A stretch of DNA of 64,000 nt from NCBI RefSeq assembly GCF_964275005.1, contig NC_092685.1, positions 31,548,866 to 31,612,865 on the forward strand, read 5' to 3'. Below, piece after piece: positions 1 through 13,304 of the stretch; the first letter of the stretch is position 1, and every line of letters begins with the position of its first letter. Origin of the DNA: Diadema setosum (taxonomy: Eukaryota; Echinodermata; Echinoidea; Diadematoida; Diadematidae). Both the position numbers and the translations under genes were made by a program. Below the pieces are notes generated by a model. The model was not told where the DNA came from. It made no database searches and saw only the letters and a list, made by a program, of their open reading frames with translations.

Positions 1-234
1 AGACACCCTGCTCTTTGCGATGAATGAATGAAGCGGGATCTTTTACGTGCATGAGTTGTTACTCTCTCATACACGGGGCCTGCATTTTATGTCCTATCCA
101 AGGGACAGAGTGTTTTGCCTCTTGCTAGAGGGGACGGTATGCTTACACACAACATTGCTCAGTCCAGACTCGGGTTCAAACCCGGGCCGCATGATCATGA
201 GGCAGACGCGCTACCGACTGAGCCAACTCACCGC
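1..234 (-). mobile_element. tRNA-derived SINE, cut by the window edge
   Basis: On the minus strand, from about 234 downward, the sequence reads like a tRNA head. It has an A-box-like TGGCTCAGTCGG (plus 214-225) and a B-box-like GGGTTTGAACCC (plus 172-183). These are followed by about 165 bases of non-tRNA body containing a stretch like 'cacgtaaaagatcccgcttc'. Pol III box spacing plus an unrelated tail is the usual SINE layout. The 3' end lies outside the window. It sits in the last PPP4R3 intron, antisense to the gene. Confidence 0.7.
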
Positions 235-403
235 CCTAAATGGTAACAGCACATTATTTGCTGTTTTGTTATTCTTTGCAGTGTACCAGTACAGAAGTGC
301 TAGTTAGGACTATTAATCTCCTTCATGGATATTTCTAGTTTCCCTTACATTCTCAAGGGTATGCATGAAATCTGTAACACTCTTTGGAAAAGGGGATTAT
401 TGA

Positions 404-639
404 GTACTGTAAACACCCATAAATTCGTGGCATTAATTCTTTGTGCTGAGTGGCTCAAACACATATTTGTGGGTTCTTGAATTCAGGCTGCATGAATGTC
501 AATCCATTCAAAATATGCAGAAAAAATTGTGAAGATATTTTCGCAGGTTTTAGAATGCGCGTTAGCCAGAAGTAGCGCGAAATGCACGAAAATTAATGCA
601 CCGTGAAAATTTGTGCATTAACAGTACTCGGTTGATTTT
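404..639. mobile_element. MITE-like element with imperfect terminal inverted repeats
   Basis: The left end (gagtactgtaaacacccat) and the reverse complement of the right end (gagtactgttaatgcac) match imperfectly. The interior has gcgcgaaat and ttttcgcag motifs that recur in the 'ttttcgcg' MITE at 22835-23047. It lies in the last PPP4R3 intron. It is non-coding and probably an old non-autonomous DNA transposon. Confidence 0.5.
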
Positions 640-879
640 TCTGGCACGTGCTTGTACTGGATGTACTGGCTTGTTACAGGGATGTGACAGTTGATTTCAG
701 ACTTTTTAACTCTGCCCCAAACCCACTTACCAGACTTTTTGACAATTCACATGCATTGAAATGTTCACTGTTTAGTCCATTTAAGACCATTTTCCATATG
801 TTTCATATTTTTCAGGCTTTTCAGACTCTGTAAACACTAGAGTGTGTGTCTATCTCTTGTTTTTTTTTTCTCCTTGCAG

Positions 880-978
880 GGAGGATTAGTGGGATTAGTA
901 GATTACCCCGACGAGGATTCCGACGAGGACGATGATGCGGAGGACCACCCCCCACTGAAGAGGGCTCGTCTCTTATAG
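880..978 (+). CDS. PPP4R3: PPP4R3 (SMEK/falafel) last coding exon
   Basis: A polypyrimidine tract and tccttgcag acceptor precede an open frame of 32 codons plus TAG. It reads GGLVGLVDYPDEDSDEDDDA, then EDHPPLKRARLL. The GLVGLVDYP motif, the acidic run and the basic KRAR-type end are the recognisable C-terminus of protein phosphatase 4 regulatory subunit 3, which targets the PP4 catalytic subunit to its substrates. The basic KRAR stretch resembles a nuclear localisation signal, as in vertebrate SMEK proteins. The exon starts in phase 0. All upstream exons (EVH1-like and armadillo-type domains in the family) lie left of the window. CFAP36 converges on it from the right, as in vertebrates. Identification rests on the C-terminal signature only. 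Confidence 0.85.
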   Translation, partial: GGLVGLVDYPDEDSDEDDDAEDHPPLKRARLL

Positions 979-1092
979 CAGCATCCCATTCAGTCAACCC
1001 GTCCTTCAAAAAACCAGTCAACAATGCCTTGAGTCTCTGCGAACGGACCTGCCGGCCGGTCAGCCACGGGTGGATGCGCGCCCACATAGCAG

Positions 1093-1175
1093 AGGGAGCG
1101 AGAGAGAGAGAGAGAACGAGCGAAAGACGACACAGAGAGGGAGCGAGAGAGAGAGAGCGAGAGACTGACCACAAG
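1093..1175. repeat. (GA)n-rich microsatellite in the PPP4R3 3' UTR
   Basis: Two runs of gagagagagaga separated by a short mixed spacer, purine-only on the plus strand. Reading frames across it are artefacts of the simple repeat. Confidence 0.8.
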
Positions 1176-3390
1176 CCAACATCCATCTGTGCCAGTCTGC
1201 TGTTGTCAATCTCCTTTTTCCCTTTTAGTTGCTCTGAGTAGTGCATGTCAGCTGGGAGGGATTTGGTCCCGCCGGCTCGCCAAACGAACGATGTGTTAAG
1301 TTGTAGGTCCTTTTACCCTCTGAGAGAGGTGGAGCACCCGCTGGTGAAGCCCTGGGGGGTTCTGTAAACCTTTCGTGCCCAGTGCCAGATATTGTCCTAT
1401 CAACAAGATGAGGCCCAGTCTTGGGTAGTAAACAAAGGCTGGATCCATCAGAGGATGCATTGCTGGAGCCAACTGAGGGTAGCTAGAGGCCTGGTGTCAT
1501 CACTACCTCTCTCCTCCCCTCTTCCCCATCTCCCCGTCCGTCTCACTTCCCACTCTGTAAGCAGTAGTCGTCAGCATGGATTATGCAACTGTGTGTCGCG
1601 TGTGAAAATTGGCTGCTTGTGTTGCTGTATTTTACTCAAATTTTCTTTTTATTGACGGAGATGGCAAATCTTGTCTTTTTGTTTTGATTTTTAAATTGTA
1701 GCATCAGCATCGAGACTTTTTTTTATTTTGACGACATATCTTGTAAGACATGCTGTTTCCCGTCAGAACTGACACTGTGCTATTGGTACCCAGATGGCAT
1801 TGTTCGTTGTGGTGCGATTTACTGCCCGCTCCAGGGGAAGGAGATGGTTGGTTGAAGCGGCAACAACTTGTGTGCAAAGTCCTCTTGCCCTGTGTTGAGT
1901 GGACCGTCGGAGCAAACCAACCGAAGTGTGCAAGTATGTGTGGAAGCTAGGTCCGCTATGACTGGGTTGTCGTGTGACATGGTTCTTTCCCCCTCCTCCT
2001 CCTCAGACTCTATGCTGCACCGTATCTCAGGAAAACTTGGGGGTGATTTGATGACTCCAAACACCCCCCATCAATGCCCAAGCTCTGCAGTGCGAACGGA
2101 CACAAGTTGGCAGGATGTTTTCTTACTCTTTTCAGAGTGACGCACGTCTTTGTCCCCAGTATCAGATGCTCATCAGTTTTGGACATGGCTTTGCAATTGC
2201 AGGGTTCCCTCTGTGGATGCGAGATTGTATGTGTAGGGTGTGTGTGTGCGTGTGTGTCATTGTTTGTATGCCCATATGTCTGTATATGCAATGATAGTGA
2301 AATTGTTGAGGGATTTCATTTACTCATGCTTTTGTTCATAACAAAATCTGATTGTTTTAGTTTAGAGGCAGGCACATGTTTCCTTGCACCATTCTAGCAG
2401 ATGATATGCAATGTAGTTTGATCCAAGCTTTTCAAAACATTTGGTGCCATTTGTACTTGCATAGGTAACTATGGGGGATTGCACAGTCACATATTTGCTG
2501 TAAGCTATGTGAGTTGCGGTACAAAACGAGTCCAGCGCTACGTCCACACATGTTTCGCGCATGATAACCAGGTATTGAAAGGTCAGATGTGAAGCCAAAT
2601 GATAGCATGTCACCAAGATCTCATTCGGTGTTGCTCTGTACATCATGCTTGGCAGATGGTTTATACAAACGGAACTCGTGTTGTAAATTCAAGATCAGCT
2701 TCCATACACCGCGAAACTGATAGTTGTTTGACAGGTGTGTAATGCACATGAGCAATGTGTGGATTTCATTCTTGACATTCCTTGCATAAACTCCAGGTCA
2801 AGCCTGTAATCATACCTCCTGACAATCCTCGGCATCTTCCCCTATTTCTTCACCCATGCGTACACGCACACACGCACGTACTCACTCTTGCAGTTTGCAA
2901 AGTAAAGCAGTGGGTGAATACAGGGGCAGCACCAAAATTCATTGATATTCGAGATGATAGTTTTGGCCGTGAAATTGGCCATTTTTCAAACCGAGTCTTG
3001 GCATGATTGCTTCCCTTGTGTACACCGTGCTTGCATGTCCAAGTCAACCATTCGTTTTCACTGCATTTCACAGAGAGCTGGGCTTGTGTCATCATGAAAG
3101 TCACTAATAGTTGAGCTTGGGTGTTGTTGCTTGTATGTTTTATCATTGGCGCTGACTTGGTGTCTTGCCTCTAAAGATAGACAGGACTCTGATATGCACG
3201 TAGTTTATGAGTGTCATGTTTCCAGCTATTTTACCTGGCTCCTTGTCACCCGTTCTCCAGACAATATAGGTAGATGTAATACACAAAAATGCATTCCAGG
3301 TTTAAAGCACAAATGGAAGATGCGATTACCACTGATTTTTACCGTCTGTGCTCTGTGGCTTATTTAATACAAATTTTATTTTTACCCTAT

Positions 3391-3477
3391 CCCTTGTCTA
3401 TCTATCTGTCCTATCTCTATCTGCCTATCTTTCTATCTCTATCTATCTCTCTATCTATCTATCTGTCTGTCCTATTC
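3391..3477. repeat. Imperfect (TATC/TGTC)n microsatellite
   Basis: Degenerate tandem tetranucleotide run of tatctatctgtc-type units, downstream of PPP4R3. Confidence 0.8.
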
Positions 3478-5615
3478 TATCAATCTTTTCATTCTAACCT
3501 ATTTTTCTTTCTCTCTATGCTTTTGCTCAGTGAGTGCTTTACATTACATTTGTGTTTGATACCAGTGTATTGGTGTTATTGTAATGCGTGTTTTATTTCA
3601 AATTGTGAATGCCAGAGATGACTGGAGCTGTGTAATCATTGGATCTTACAGTCCTGTACTATCTGTACAAAACAAAATTAAAAGAAAAAAAAAAAGAGGA
3701 AAAAATATGAGAAGAAGCCAATGTGTTTTGTTATTATGCTGTGTGTAAAATATCAGAGTGTACCAAAACCTGTATAACTTTGTACAGCTAGTCTGCACTT
3801 TGTGGCAAAATATTTGAGCATTTGTTTTCCAGAGTAATACAAAACACAATGTAGTGGAATTATTTTGTATTTAAAGGTGCCTGTCCTGTAATATATTTCT
3901 GTGCCCCTTTTTTTCGAATTTTTGTTGTAATGTTTTCAGTACCCTTGTCTACCTATTGCCAATGATACAGAGAGTAATGAAATTGAAATCATTGTTGGAT
4001 TATATTATTGAGTTGAATATTTGCCAATCGTTTGAATTCACTCAATGGTCAATTCAGAAATTTTTACAGACGGTTTTTATTTTCATTCCTGATATTTCGA
4101 CTTGGCCATAGATATTGCTCTTTGAGCCTGTATTGCATCAGGATGCGTTTTTAATGATCAGTCCCATTAGAAATTTGATTCGTCTCGGCTGTAGGGCAAA
4201 CGAAATGGCCCGACGGCTGTACGATGTCTGCTGGGGGATGATGTGTAATTGCGCAGTCATTAGATATAGATGCCGAACGAAAGGTTCCATTGCACTTGGT
4301 GTGAATGGACCACCTCATCAATACAGTATTTGCACATCACGTCTATGTTCACTGTGAATCACAAAATTGTCATTTTTTTTTTTTTAAACAATTACAGTGT
4401 GAGGAGACTGCAGAATATATCCTGAGAGAGTGAGTCAAATGTAGAGATGGAACGATAAACCGACACATTTTTCTTGTCTTCGCATCATCAATTTCAAGAG
4501 GTTCTCATAATGTGACGTATGTCAAAAAACCCTCTGCCATTTACTTTCACAACAAAAAAAAATACTAACCAATGAACGGGATTGGTGCAAACATTCATGC
4601 ATCAATTGCCTTCAGGTTCTGTCCAGTGGTGTAACTCTTGTTGATTGTCACGTCTCTTGTCTGTTTAAAAAAGAAGAGGAAATGTTTTAATTTTAGACAA
4701 TGTTGTTGTTTTGTCGAGATTGTGAAACTAAATGGCAGTTGGCAGTACTGGGTCTTATATTTGTAGCAGACTTTTTTAATAAGAGAGAGAGAGAGATATG
4801 AAGTTAGAATGATATGAACTATATAATGGGTGCCTGGCTGTCGGAAAATGGACCGCAGACACACCTTTTTGTGAAATGTAAATAAATTCTTTGGAGCAGA
4901 ACAAATGAAACAAAAAAAGCAAACAGGAAATGGTTCCTTTGTACTCGATTTCATTATTACTGGAAGCTGTGTCTGTGTGTGTTTGTGTTTGCAGGAGTGC
5001 AGATGTGTTATTCAAGCTTGAAAATCTACCAATAGTCAACCGGAAAAACAACTGCTGTTTATGGAAACCTTAATACTGTACATAAGAACAGGTCTTGGTT
5101 GCTGCACAGAAAACTGCATTTTCCCAAAGTGCTTTAGTTTGTGGTTGCCAAGTAAAACGTGTCGACTATGAGATTGACATTAACTGAGATTAACGAGTGA
5201 ATGGGTTCTTATGAACTAGAATGTGGACATTATTTTTGAGTGGGCATGTTTTTAGTTGTTTGTGAATGCTGTCATGTGTGGACTAAGTCTCCACACTGGA
5301 GGCAAAGAATCATACATATACCTGGTTGTGGTGTTTGTGCAGTATTTGAATTGGCGGTGAAAGACCTTCTTTCTTGAAAGACCTTCTTTCTTGAAAGACC
5401 GTGGCAATCACCAAAGTGAACATAATCATGTTACAATAGCACTGGCCAAAATGCTCACAGGTCCTTCTTTTTCTTTGTGACTGGCTGCTGCCATTGTTAC
5501 TGAAGTTATAGTTCATTATAAACAGTGGTTGTCCACTAAGAAACCGAGCTCTAGTTCATGGTAGTGGCAGCAGGGAGCACTGTTTGTCCCCTCCGAAGCT
5601 AAGGTTTCATCCAGG

Positions 5616-5803
5616 TACAGTGCACTCCCGTTATAATGAACACGGTTATTACGAAATTCCGGTTACAACGAAGTAAAATTTAGGGCCGCAACGTTGACAA
5701 CTCTGTATTTTTATTGTTCATTCATTCGGTTATAACAAAATTTTGATAGAACAAAAGAAAATTGTAGGTCCCAAGGACTTTGTTATAATGGGAGTCCACT
5801 GTA
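5616..5803. mobile_element. Tc1/mariner-pogo (Tigger-like) MITE, copy 1
   Basis: The ends are cagtgcactcccgttataa and its inverted match ttataatgggagtccactg. They are flanked by TA on both sides, which is the target duplication expected for Tc1/mariner elements. A related copy lies at 54370-54562 with the same ends and the shared interior block ttccggttacaacgaagt. No transposase is present. Confidence 0.75.
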
Positions 5804-5887
5804 GTTTGCCCCTTCTTCAATGTAATGGCATGGGAGGTGGTGTGCTTGGAATGGCCGTTTACCAAAGACCCACTTATCCTCACGAAT

Positions 5888-6131
5888 TACTGTATGCGCC
5901 ATATATTTAGTGAGTCTAATTTTTTGCGAATTGGTACTTCCTGACAAATTCATGCGTGGTTAAAGTTGCAGTTGTGGTGTACAGTTAGGAGCGGAGAATT
6001 GTATGCATGCATGTCGCATTCATGTCAGGAAAAGAGTTAATATTTTTGCTTGTTTTTAAATTCGCGAATCGCACAGGACTTGCAAAATTCGTGAAAATAA
6101 AAAATTCAGGAAATATGTGGCGTATACAGTA
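5888..6131. mobile_element. MITE with TIR tactgtatgcgccatatattt-type ends
   Basis: The left end tactgtatgcgccatatat and the right end atatgtggcgtatacagta are inverted repeats differing at about two positions. The interior (about 200 bases) is non-coding and carries ttcgcgaatcg and aattcgtgaaa motifs. Confidence 0.65.
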
Positions 6132-6260
6132 TTTTTCTCTCTACGAATAGAACGTGAGGTCTTCATGTAGGACATTGTGGCTCGATGTTAATGCATGATA
6201 GTACAAAGATAACGTAATTGACACAACATTCAAGAAGCGTTCAGTGGAATTCTATCAATC

Positions 6261-6625
6261 TTAAAGGTATTGTTTACCCTTTGCATTTGAAACAAAAACC
6301 CAGCTTTAGTGCTTCAAAATGGTTCTGAAATGAGAGATAGAGATAGAAACCATTATAAAAAAAAAAGTTAATTGGTATAATCAATTTTAAGTATTGTTAG
6401 ATATACAAAATATGAACAATAGTTATAATAAAATCACTTCTAGACTAAGCTGTCTACAGTAATATGGTTTAGTGAGAAAAATAGTGACATCTCCTTATAT
6501 TTTAGGCTTTACTGCAAAATTCTTATATGGTAGGATGTTTTGTGATACAACTGACCTACACACATGCATCAAATGTGATAACATTTTTTAAATTACTGCT
6601 CCCAAAGGTAAAGAAGAACTTTAAA
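6261..6625. mobile_element. MITE family 'AAAGGTA', copy 1
   Basis: This copy is homologous along its length to the inverted copy at 37633-38059. Both contain aaacaaaaacccagctt followed by tagtgcttcaaaat, later gagaaaaatagtgat, and end with ctgctccca and a ctttaaa terminus. The ends (ttaaaggta and ctttaaa) are short inverted repeats. It is non-coding. Confidence 0.65.
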
Positions 6626-9600
6626 ACAGTCCAGGGTTACACTCTACATGGCATGTGGTCAATATGAGTGGGCAAAACTCCATTACATTTTAAATTTACT
6701 CTGCCTGAAAATATATATATTTTTTTAAAGAAACCTTAGAAGGAGCATGATAGATATGGGTGAGATGAACAACTGTTAATGAGCAAAGCCACAATAGATA
6801 TTAGGGCCATCCTCTCAGAGGTCAGGTGTCAAGGTTCAAGTAGAATGCATGACGGGGTTACTCAGTGAATCATGAACTACTGGCTGAAAGTAAAAGGTGA
6901 TTGTGTCACTTGTATGGAGTGGATTGAACACTCATTCACTGACTGGGTGGAGAAAATTCAAGCATAATTAGAAAAGATCACAGCTAATGAGTGGATTGAA
7001 GTGGAGGCTAGCAAAAACAGATATATCTGTTGTCATTGTGTGGTCAAATTCTTCTAGCTGATGACATGCAACAATTGCTCAGCAAAACTCGGGTCATTAT
7101 TTTGTACCGGGAACTGTGTCACACACAATCAGTCAATTATAAGGCCAAACATACAGACACTAAACACAACACAGACACAAACACACACACACTCAAAAAC
7201 GACAATAGCAATATCAGAATGTACCACATGATGTGACTGTCTAGAAGCATTTTTATTTCAAGAATTTTCTCCACACAGTCCAATACATACATATCTGACA
7301 CTAAATGTCTTAAAAAAAAAAAAAAAAAAAAAAACTGCAACGATTCCATATCGAATTCCACATCATTCCTGAGGATGCTATGAACCCACATAGCATGTAA
7401 TTTTGGTTTGTTCCATTCTTAGGTCATAGTCATACACATAGTTTACCACCATTGGTAGAGGGTAGTGTACCCACATAAACTTTGTCTTCTTTTTCTCGTC
7501 AGGCAGGGTGCAAAGAAACCATAAGGAAAAAAAAAAAAATCTTGGGTAGAAGTAGAAGTACATCCACAACAACAAAAAGAAAAAAAAAAAAGAAAAGAAA
7601 AGAAAATACTCTCCACATAGCAGCACCCCAGTGCTAGACTTAATTTGACCTGTCGTCTGTGCCACTGGCAGAAAAACAAACAAAACAAACAAACTAGTGC
7701 TATGGACATCAAATGAATCTGAATTTTCCTCTCTTTCTCACAGACAATGTGAATCTTCCCCATCACTTCAAACACGTTACAAATGTAGCTCTGTTCTCAT
7801 ATTTAAGAGTTTACTTTCAGAAAATGATAATACAACATTTTAAATGTTATCTGATCACTTAAAAAAGCTGTTACAATCAAGCTTGGCTTTGGGGGAAGAT
7901 CCTCCACCTCAACTGTTTGCACTGTCATATTTCTTTTTCTTCTTCTTTTTAATTGAGTCTGATCAAATGGTCAACTACTGACACTTTCACTAATTCCAGC
8001 CACAGAAAGAAAAGAATTGTTGCAATTTGAAAGTGCATAATCCACTAAAGGGGATAGAAAGAAGTCACTATTTCACATTTTCAACTTGTACCTTATCCTG
8101 ATAAAAATGAAAGAAGCGTTCGAATCACACAATTCTTTACTCGGCATTATTCTGGGGACGGAAAGATCCATGAACACAAAATAATACACAATAAGGTTGA
8201 TGTATAAAATGTAATATGATTTAAGAATCATGTGATAGATAATGCTTAAACAAAGGAATGATAAATAAAATCAAGTGCATTGCCCATTTTTATTGGCAAA
8301 TGCTGTTCACATTTAAATAGTGATGTTTGAGCATTCCATTCACGCTGACACACCCACAAAAAAAAAAAAAGTTGTGAGGTTACAGAAAAGCAATCATTTT
8401 TACTTTTTGCACACATGAGCAATGGGCTGGACCATCTGAGATTGTCATGTAACAATAGCCCAAACTGGATGTTCACTATCAAACTGCACAATAACTTGGA
8501 TTCACCCTTCATTTCTCTTCCTCTAGCGAACACAATAGGCACACAGTGTAGGCAGTAGTCACTAGCTAGCAATGTGAAAACAACAACAGCTTATACTGTG
8601 AATGACAAGAATAATATCAAATGCCCTAGAAATAATGTAGACATTAAACACAGATCTTCCAAGTTGGAAACTTTTACAAATAGCCTACGCTGTTGCTATG
8701 ACAGTGTTCAAGCTTAACCTATCTCTTAGCATTCCTTGACTGGCAGTAAAAAAAAAAAAAATAAAAAAATGCTGGCCTTCTTATCAGAATCATGGTGGCC
8801 ATGTAATTACCCTTCCAACTTAGATCCTGTATCACAGAAACACGCTATAACCCCACAATGTTGTTGTTCTTGTTGTTGTCGTCGTCGTAGAAGATATCTC
8901 TACATGCATTAGTACTATCATTCTTTTTTTCTTGATATGAGATGTGATGGTATTATACGCAGGAAACCAAAAATTGCCATGTCTTTGTTTTTGTTTTTGT
9001 TTTTCTAACAAAGGCTCGCTGCAGGGGTTTTGATACTCTCATACAAGTGAATAGACACACATTTGGTAATTTCAAAACAGATTTGATGCTTGTAGAAAAT
9101 ACAATTTATGTGCATGTCTGTAGGAAGAATAATAATGCACGCATGATTTCTTATTTCCCTCTTAATGATATATCTGATAAAGATAAATTTGTTCAAACAA
9201 CCAGCAATAAAAATTTGGTTGCTTTTCAAAATGGTACCACCCTTGTACAGTCAAAAGGATATCTTATACAGTTGTACAAGTCATTAATCTACTTCTATAT
9301 TTTTGTTTAGACATCTTTGCATATAAAATAGCAATTTTGTGAGTCTGCTGTTTTTACCCTTGCAAAATACATCAGTATGAATACACACAACATGCTCTTC
9401 TTTTCTTTTTTTTTTGGTAAAGACACATTGAACATTTGACAGCAAGCTTTAGCATATTGTAAGATGTGACTGTCACAGAGTGAAATAATACAATTTTCCA
9501 TGAATCTGGAAAAAAGAAAATGATAATGAAGATTAATACTGCTGTGTACAGGTTCAACTACCAGAGAAGAATCACCTCTGTATAAAATAAAGTAGTGCTT

Positions 9601-12600
9601 TGCATTGTCATCGTCAATATAGGTACCTAGTTTCACACACACATTGACAATTATTGGTATGTAATCTGATTAAGCGCATACTTCCTACACATGCTTAGCA
9701 TAAGGCCACTAGTATGATACTTGTGACACAACATGCAGACCTCCGTGTAGGTGTGTAATGACTTGCAATTCACTCAGTATAAAGTCTGCAAAGTTTAATT
9801 TAAAAAGCTGCAAACAGCGGCTGGAATCCATCGGTGAATACTCAACACGTATGCAATATTGCACATTATCTACAAAGCGACGTTCAATATGACATCTCTA
9901 CTGGTGCACAGCATTATGCTGATCCACAAACTACAAATGTATTCACAAATCAAGGCATGAGTAGTCATCATTTCCCAGCAAAATTTTACCCAAAGATGCT
10001 ACGTGGGATGCTATATAACAAGTCTCATCTATGGGCTGTTAAAAAAACAAAAAAACAAATATATATATATATATATATATAATAATAACAAAACTTAATA
10101 AAGATAAAATAAAAGGAAATACAAACTTCAAGGATCTTCTCATATATGTAAATATATATATAAATATATATATATATTTTTTTTTATTTAATTTAATTTA
10201 TTTTTTATTTTATTTTTTTTTGCATTGTGCAAATATTGATCCTTCCTCTGTTGGTTACAAATGATGGCCACTATTGTTTACAGCAATTGTGTGGCAGGAA
10301 CTGAAAAAAAAAAGAAAAGAAAAGAAAGTCCAGTACACAGCAGTCTATGGCGAACATATAATGGGTGAAAACGTGGAAAGTAGAATCTAAGAAAAAATAA
10401 AAATCTTAAACTTTGAAGCATTCCACTTGGTGTAGTCACGGAATGTATAATCATATGACAATTTGGTCCCTACATGATTGTCCATCAAGGCATTTGGAAT
10501 TACTCTTGTGTTTTATCTACATATCAGAAATGATGTAAGATACCCATGACCCTGGTTATGACTTGTAGAAAATTTGTTGCATTGCATTATTAAATGAAGT
10601 GTAAAGAGGCATGATTTTGGAGGCATTCATGAGCAACGGTACAACAATGACCTAAAGAAATAAAGGGGGGGGGGGGATCTTAATCTTTGAGCTTGAAATT
10701 TGAATTACATTCTAGTTTCATGATCATATCAATACATGGAAACATAGACAATTGGTGCTGGTGAGAAAGACCAAGAGTGAATGAGTATAAAATTAACATA
10801 AAATCAGAATAAAACTATTCTGTGCTGAGAGAAGGCTTTATGAAAACACTGCAATTTAATATACATGCACCATCACGTTTATTCATTTATTTTCATTCTC
10901 ACATTATCCTGCCTACTCAAAACACTACATCCTCCATCACATACTGCCATCACATACTGGGTATCATTTGTACCTAGAACTTTCATTCATCATTATGCCA
11001 TCATTTCTATTGTTCAATACAATTTCTACCACGAACAGACACAAACATGTCAATTCTTATACAGAACAGGGCTATTCATACCCAATATATCTCTAGAAAA
11101 TACTAAATATACATATATTCTCAAACTGGACTTAAAAAGCTCCCTCTAAATCATACTGTTGAATATGAATCTTGGTACATGGCACAACACAACTTGTGCA
11201 TTATGCTGGCTGAACCATGAATACTACTGATCACGCCCTGATAATGAAAGGTAAACATCTTGCTGAAATAAACAGTACGTGTCAGAATGATGGAATCCCC
11301 TTAAATATTAGAACTACCACGACTGTGAGTCTCAAGAGAATTTACGCACACAAATTTCGAATCTCTTTGCTAATCGAAATGTGACAAGCTCATCTTCTCA
11401 AAGTAACCAAAGCAGCCTGAAAACAGTTGTGGGTTTTTTTTTTTTTTCGGCCTTTTTTGATTCACATGAATTCTTTTGGAAACAACCAAAGAGCAGTAAT
11501 GGTAATTGTTTTGTAACTAGTACTGTTTCAAAGGGTCAAGGTGCTCAAAGTACTTTATGGCATATCCTTAGTCTTGGTCACTAGTTATCAAATCCAGAGG
11601 ACTCATTTTACTACCTCCTGCCACCACTTTTTGTAGCACACAGAGGATGCTGGACACTGCAAGACAAGTTTGATTTATTTTTGTGGTGATATCTCTTCTT
11701 ATTCACTCAACACCCTAAATCTGGGGCAAGTGTGTGCCCTTTGCTTTGTTTCATTTTCATTTCCCTAAAAGCATCTCTACTGTATCTGTAGAATAGCATA
11801 TTAGTTTTGCAATGTAAAGTTGTTCACGCTTAAGTTCCGGCCTATTTCACACAGGAAGGACTACTACTGGTACATGGTAGGAAATGTTACTGAAGACCCC
11901 GTGCGTGGGTTACACTAAAGATTTGATTAATGTTTGTTTGGTGTCTGTTTTTTAATTAAAACAAAAACAACAACAAAAGTATACATGTCGGTTGCCAAAA
12001 TCATAATAATAAAAAAAATGATTGTTTAATAAAGGCAAAGCTGTTAGCTATCTCTTTCTACAAGTTTCTGAAGTTTTGCACTGGCTTTGTTTGTTTGTGG
12101 TTTGTACTGTTTTGATGATGAGCGTGGTATTTTAGTTTGGAAATGATTTTAACTGTCTGAAAAGTCTACTTAAATTGTGACAAGTGTGTCAAAAGAAGTT
12201 CTAGAAGTGACTTGGCGATGTGCATTACATTCTTAGCTGTGTATGCCTCATGTCTGGAAAGAGCCACAATGCCATGGAACTAACTTTGTTCATGATTTGT
12301 CTGGAAACCTCTGACGCATCTTCGTGGCAGTGCATACTATTTCAAATGCTTTCATTTCAGAGTGTACACATACACAACAACAAAAGATCCACGCAAATCT
12401 GCTACGGTAGCACTGACATTTAAACTTGCAGTGTGAGATAGTTCTACTTTTAACAATACTCACATCTATGATCGTACAATGAACAAGACATAAGAATGAA
12501 TTTAAGACTTTTAATCTCAGTTTCAACAAGTCCTAGTAAGTGCTGGGGGATAATGGGTATGTATTTGTGAAATTGTAATGGAGGGGGGGGGGGGGTGGAG

Positions 12601-13200
12601 GGTGGAGGGGAGTAACAAATACAAGAATATCTGCACTAATCAAAATGCTCACATAGATTTCCCATATTCCTCTTCGGATGCAAAAGACAAATGCGAACTT
12701 CTTCAATTAAAGGAAAGCCATCTGCATATGTCAGTATTCGTGCATGCAGTATCCTCATCTACTTGTATTATCCGATAGAGCAAAAAAGGCATACCTTGGT
12801 CGAGCACTTCAGTTGTCCCTACTTCTCTATCTGACCACAGCTTGGTCAAAATCCACTTATCAGTCATTCTACAGTTATTGGCAGCACATCATTAGTGATT
12901 ACACTTCCCTTTGTTATCATAGAGTTTTAATTCACATGACAATTCACCTTCATGGGGGGAAAAATGGTTCAGACTACAATTTGCTTCATGATCTAGACAT
13001 GGTGACAAAGAACCCTGTCAGTTTACCAACATGTATTTTTTTTTTTTTTTCATTTAGGTAGAACCAACATAGTTGGTCCTTGCCATAAGATTACAGCACA
13101 ATACACTATCTACACACATTTCTTAGATAAGATACCACTTTGCACTTTTCTCATGGAGACTACGAGCCTGGCACCCAGTGGGGGAAAACGAGATCTCTCC
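6626..13200 (-). other. CFAP36 3' UTR and convergent intergenic DNA
   Basis: This stretch holds no recognisable coding exon on either strand. It contains long A/T homopolymers (for example near 7311, 8357 and 13028), AT-rich runs near 10060-10210, and a poly-G run at 10668. The CFAP36 3' UTR must start just below 13201. Minus-strand AATAAA candidates lie near 11670, 10880 and 7248, but which is used cannot be told. Confidence 0.45.
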
Positions 13201-13304
13201 CTACTTCTTGTCGATGACTTCGTTCTTCAGACACTGGGCAAGGGCTTTCCTCATCGCCATTTTCTTCTCGTCGACCTGAGCCTCCGGCTCCGGTTTGACA
13301 TCCC
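13201..13304 (-). CDS. CFAP36: CFAP36 exon 8 (stop)
   Basis: Residues 335-368 and TAG. DEKKMAMRKALAQCLKNEVI then DKK matches the human end ([20 protein letters not shown], then INK). Acceptor cttgcag. Confidence 0.93.

Larger units (their letters stand above)
979..5615 (+). other. PPP4R3 3' UTR and downstream intergenic DNA
   Basis: No coding exon is recognised here. The first part must be the PPP4R3 3' UTR. Possible polyadenylation signals on the plus strand include an ATTAAA before an A-rich run near 3675 and an AATAAA near 4880, but the true end cannot be fixed from sequence. Short open frames in this stretch are low-complexity or lack any family resemblance. Microsatellites at 1093-1175 and 3391-3477 are listed separately. 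Confidence 0.5.

Noticed and set aside
160-234. A tRNA gene on the minus strand
   Set aside because: A and B boxes are present, but the cloverleaf pairing is poor and the sequence runs into a long non-tRNA body, so it is a SINE head.
821-1246. An antisense gene over the PPP4R3 end
   Set aside because: The frame is driven by the (GA)n run read on the minus strand and overlaps the real exon.
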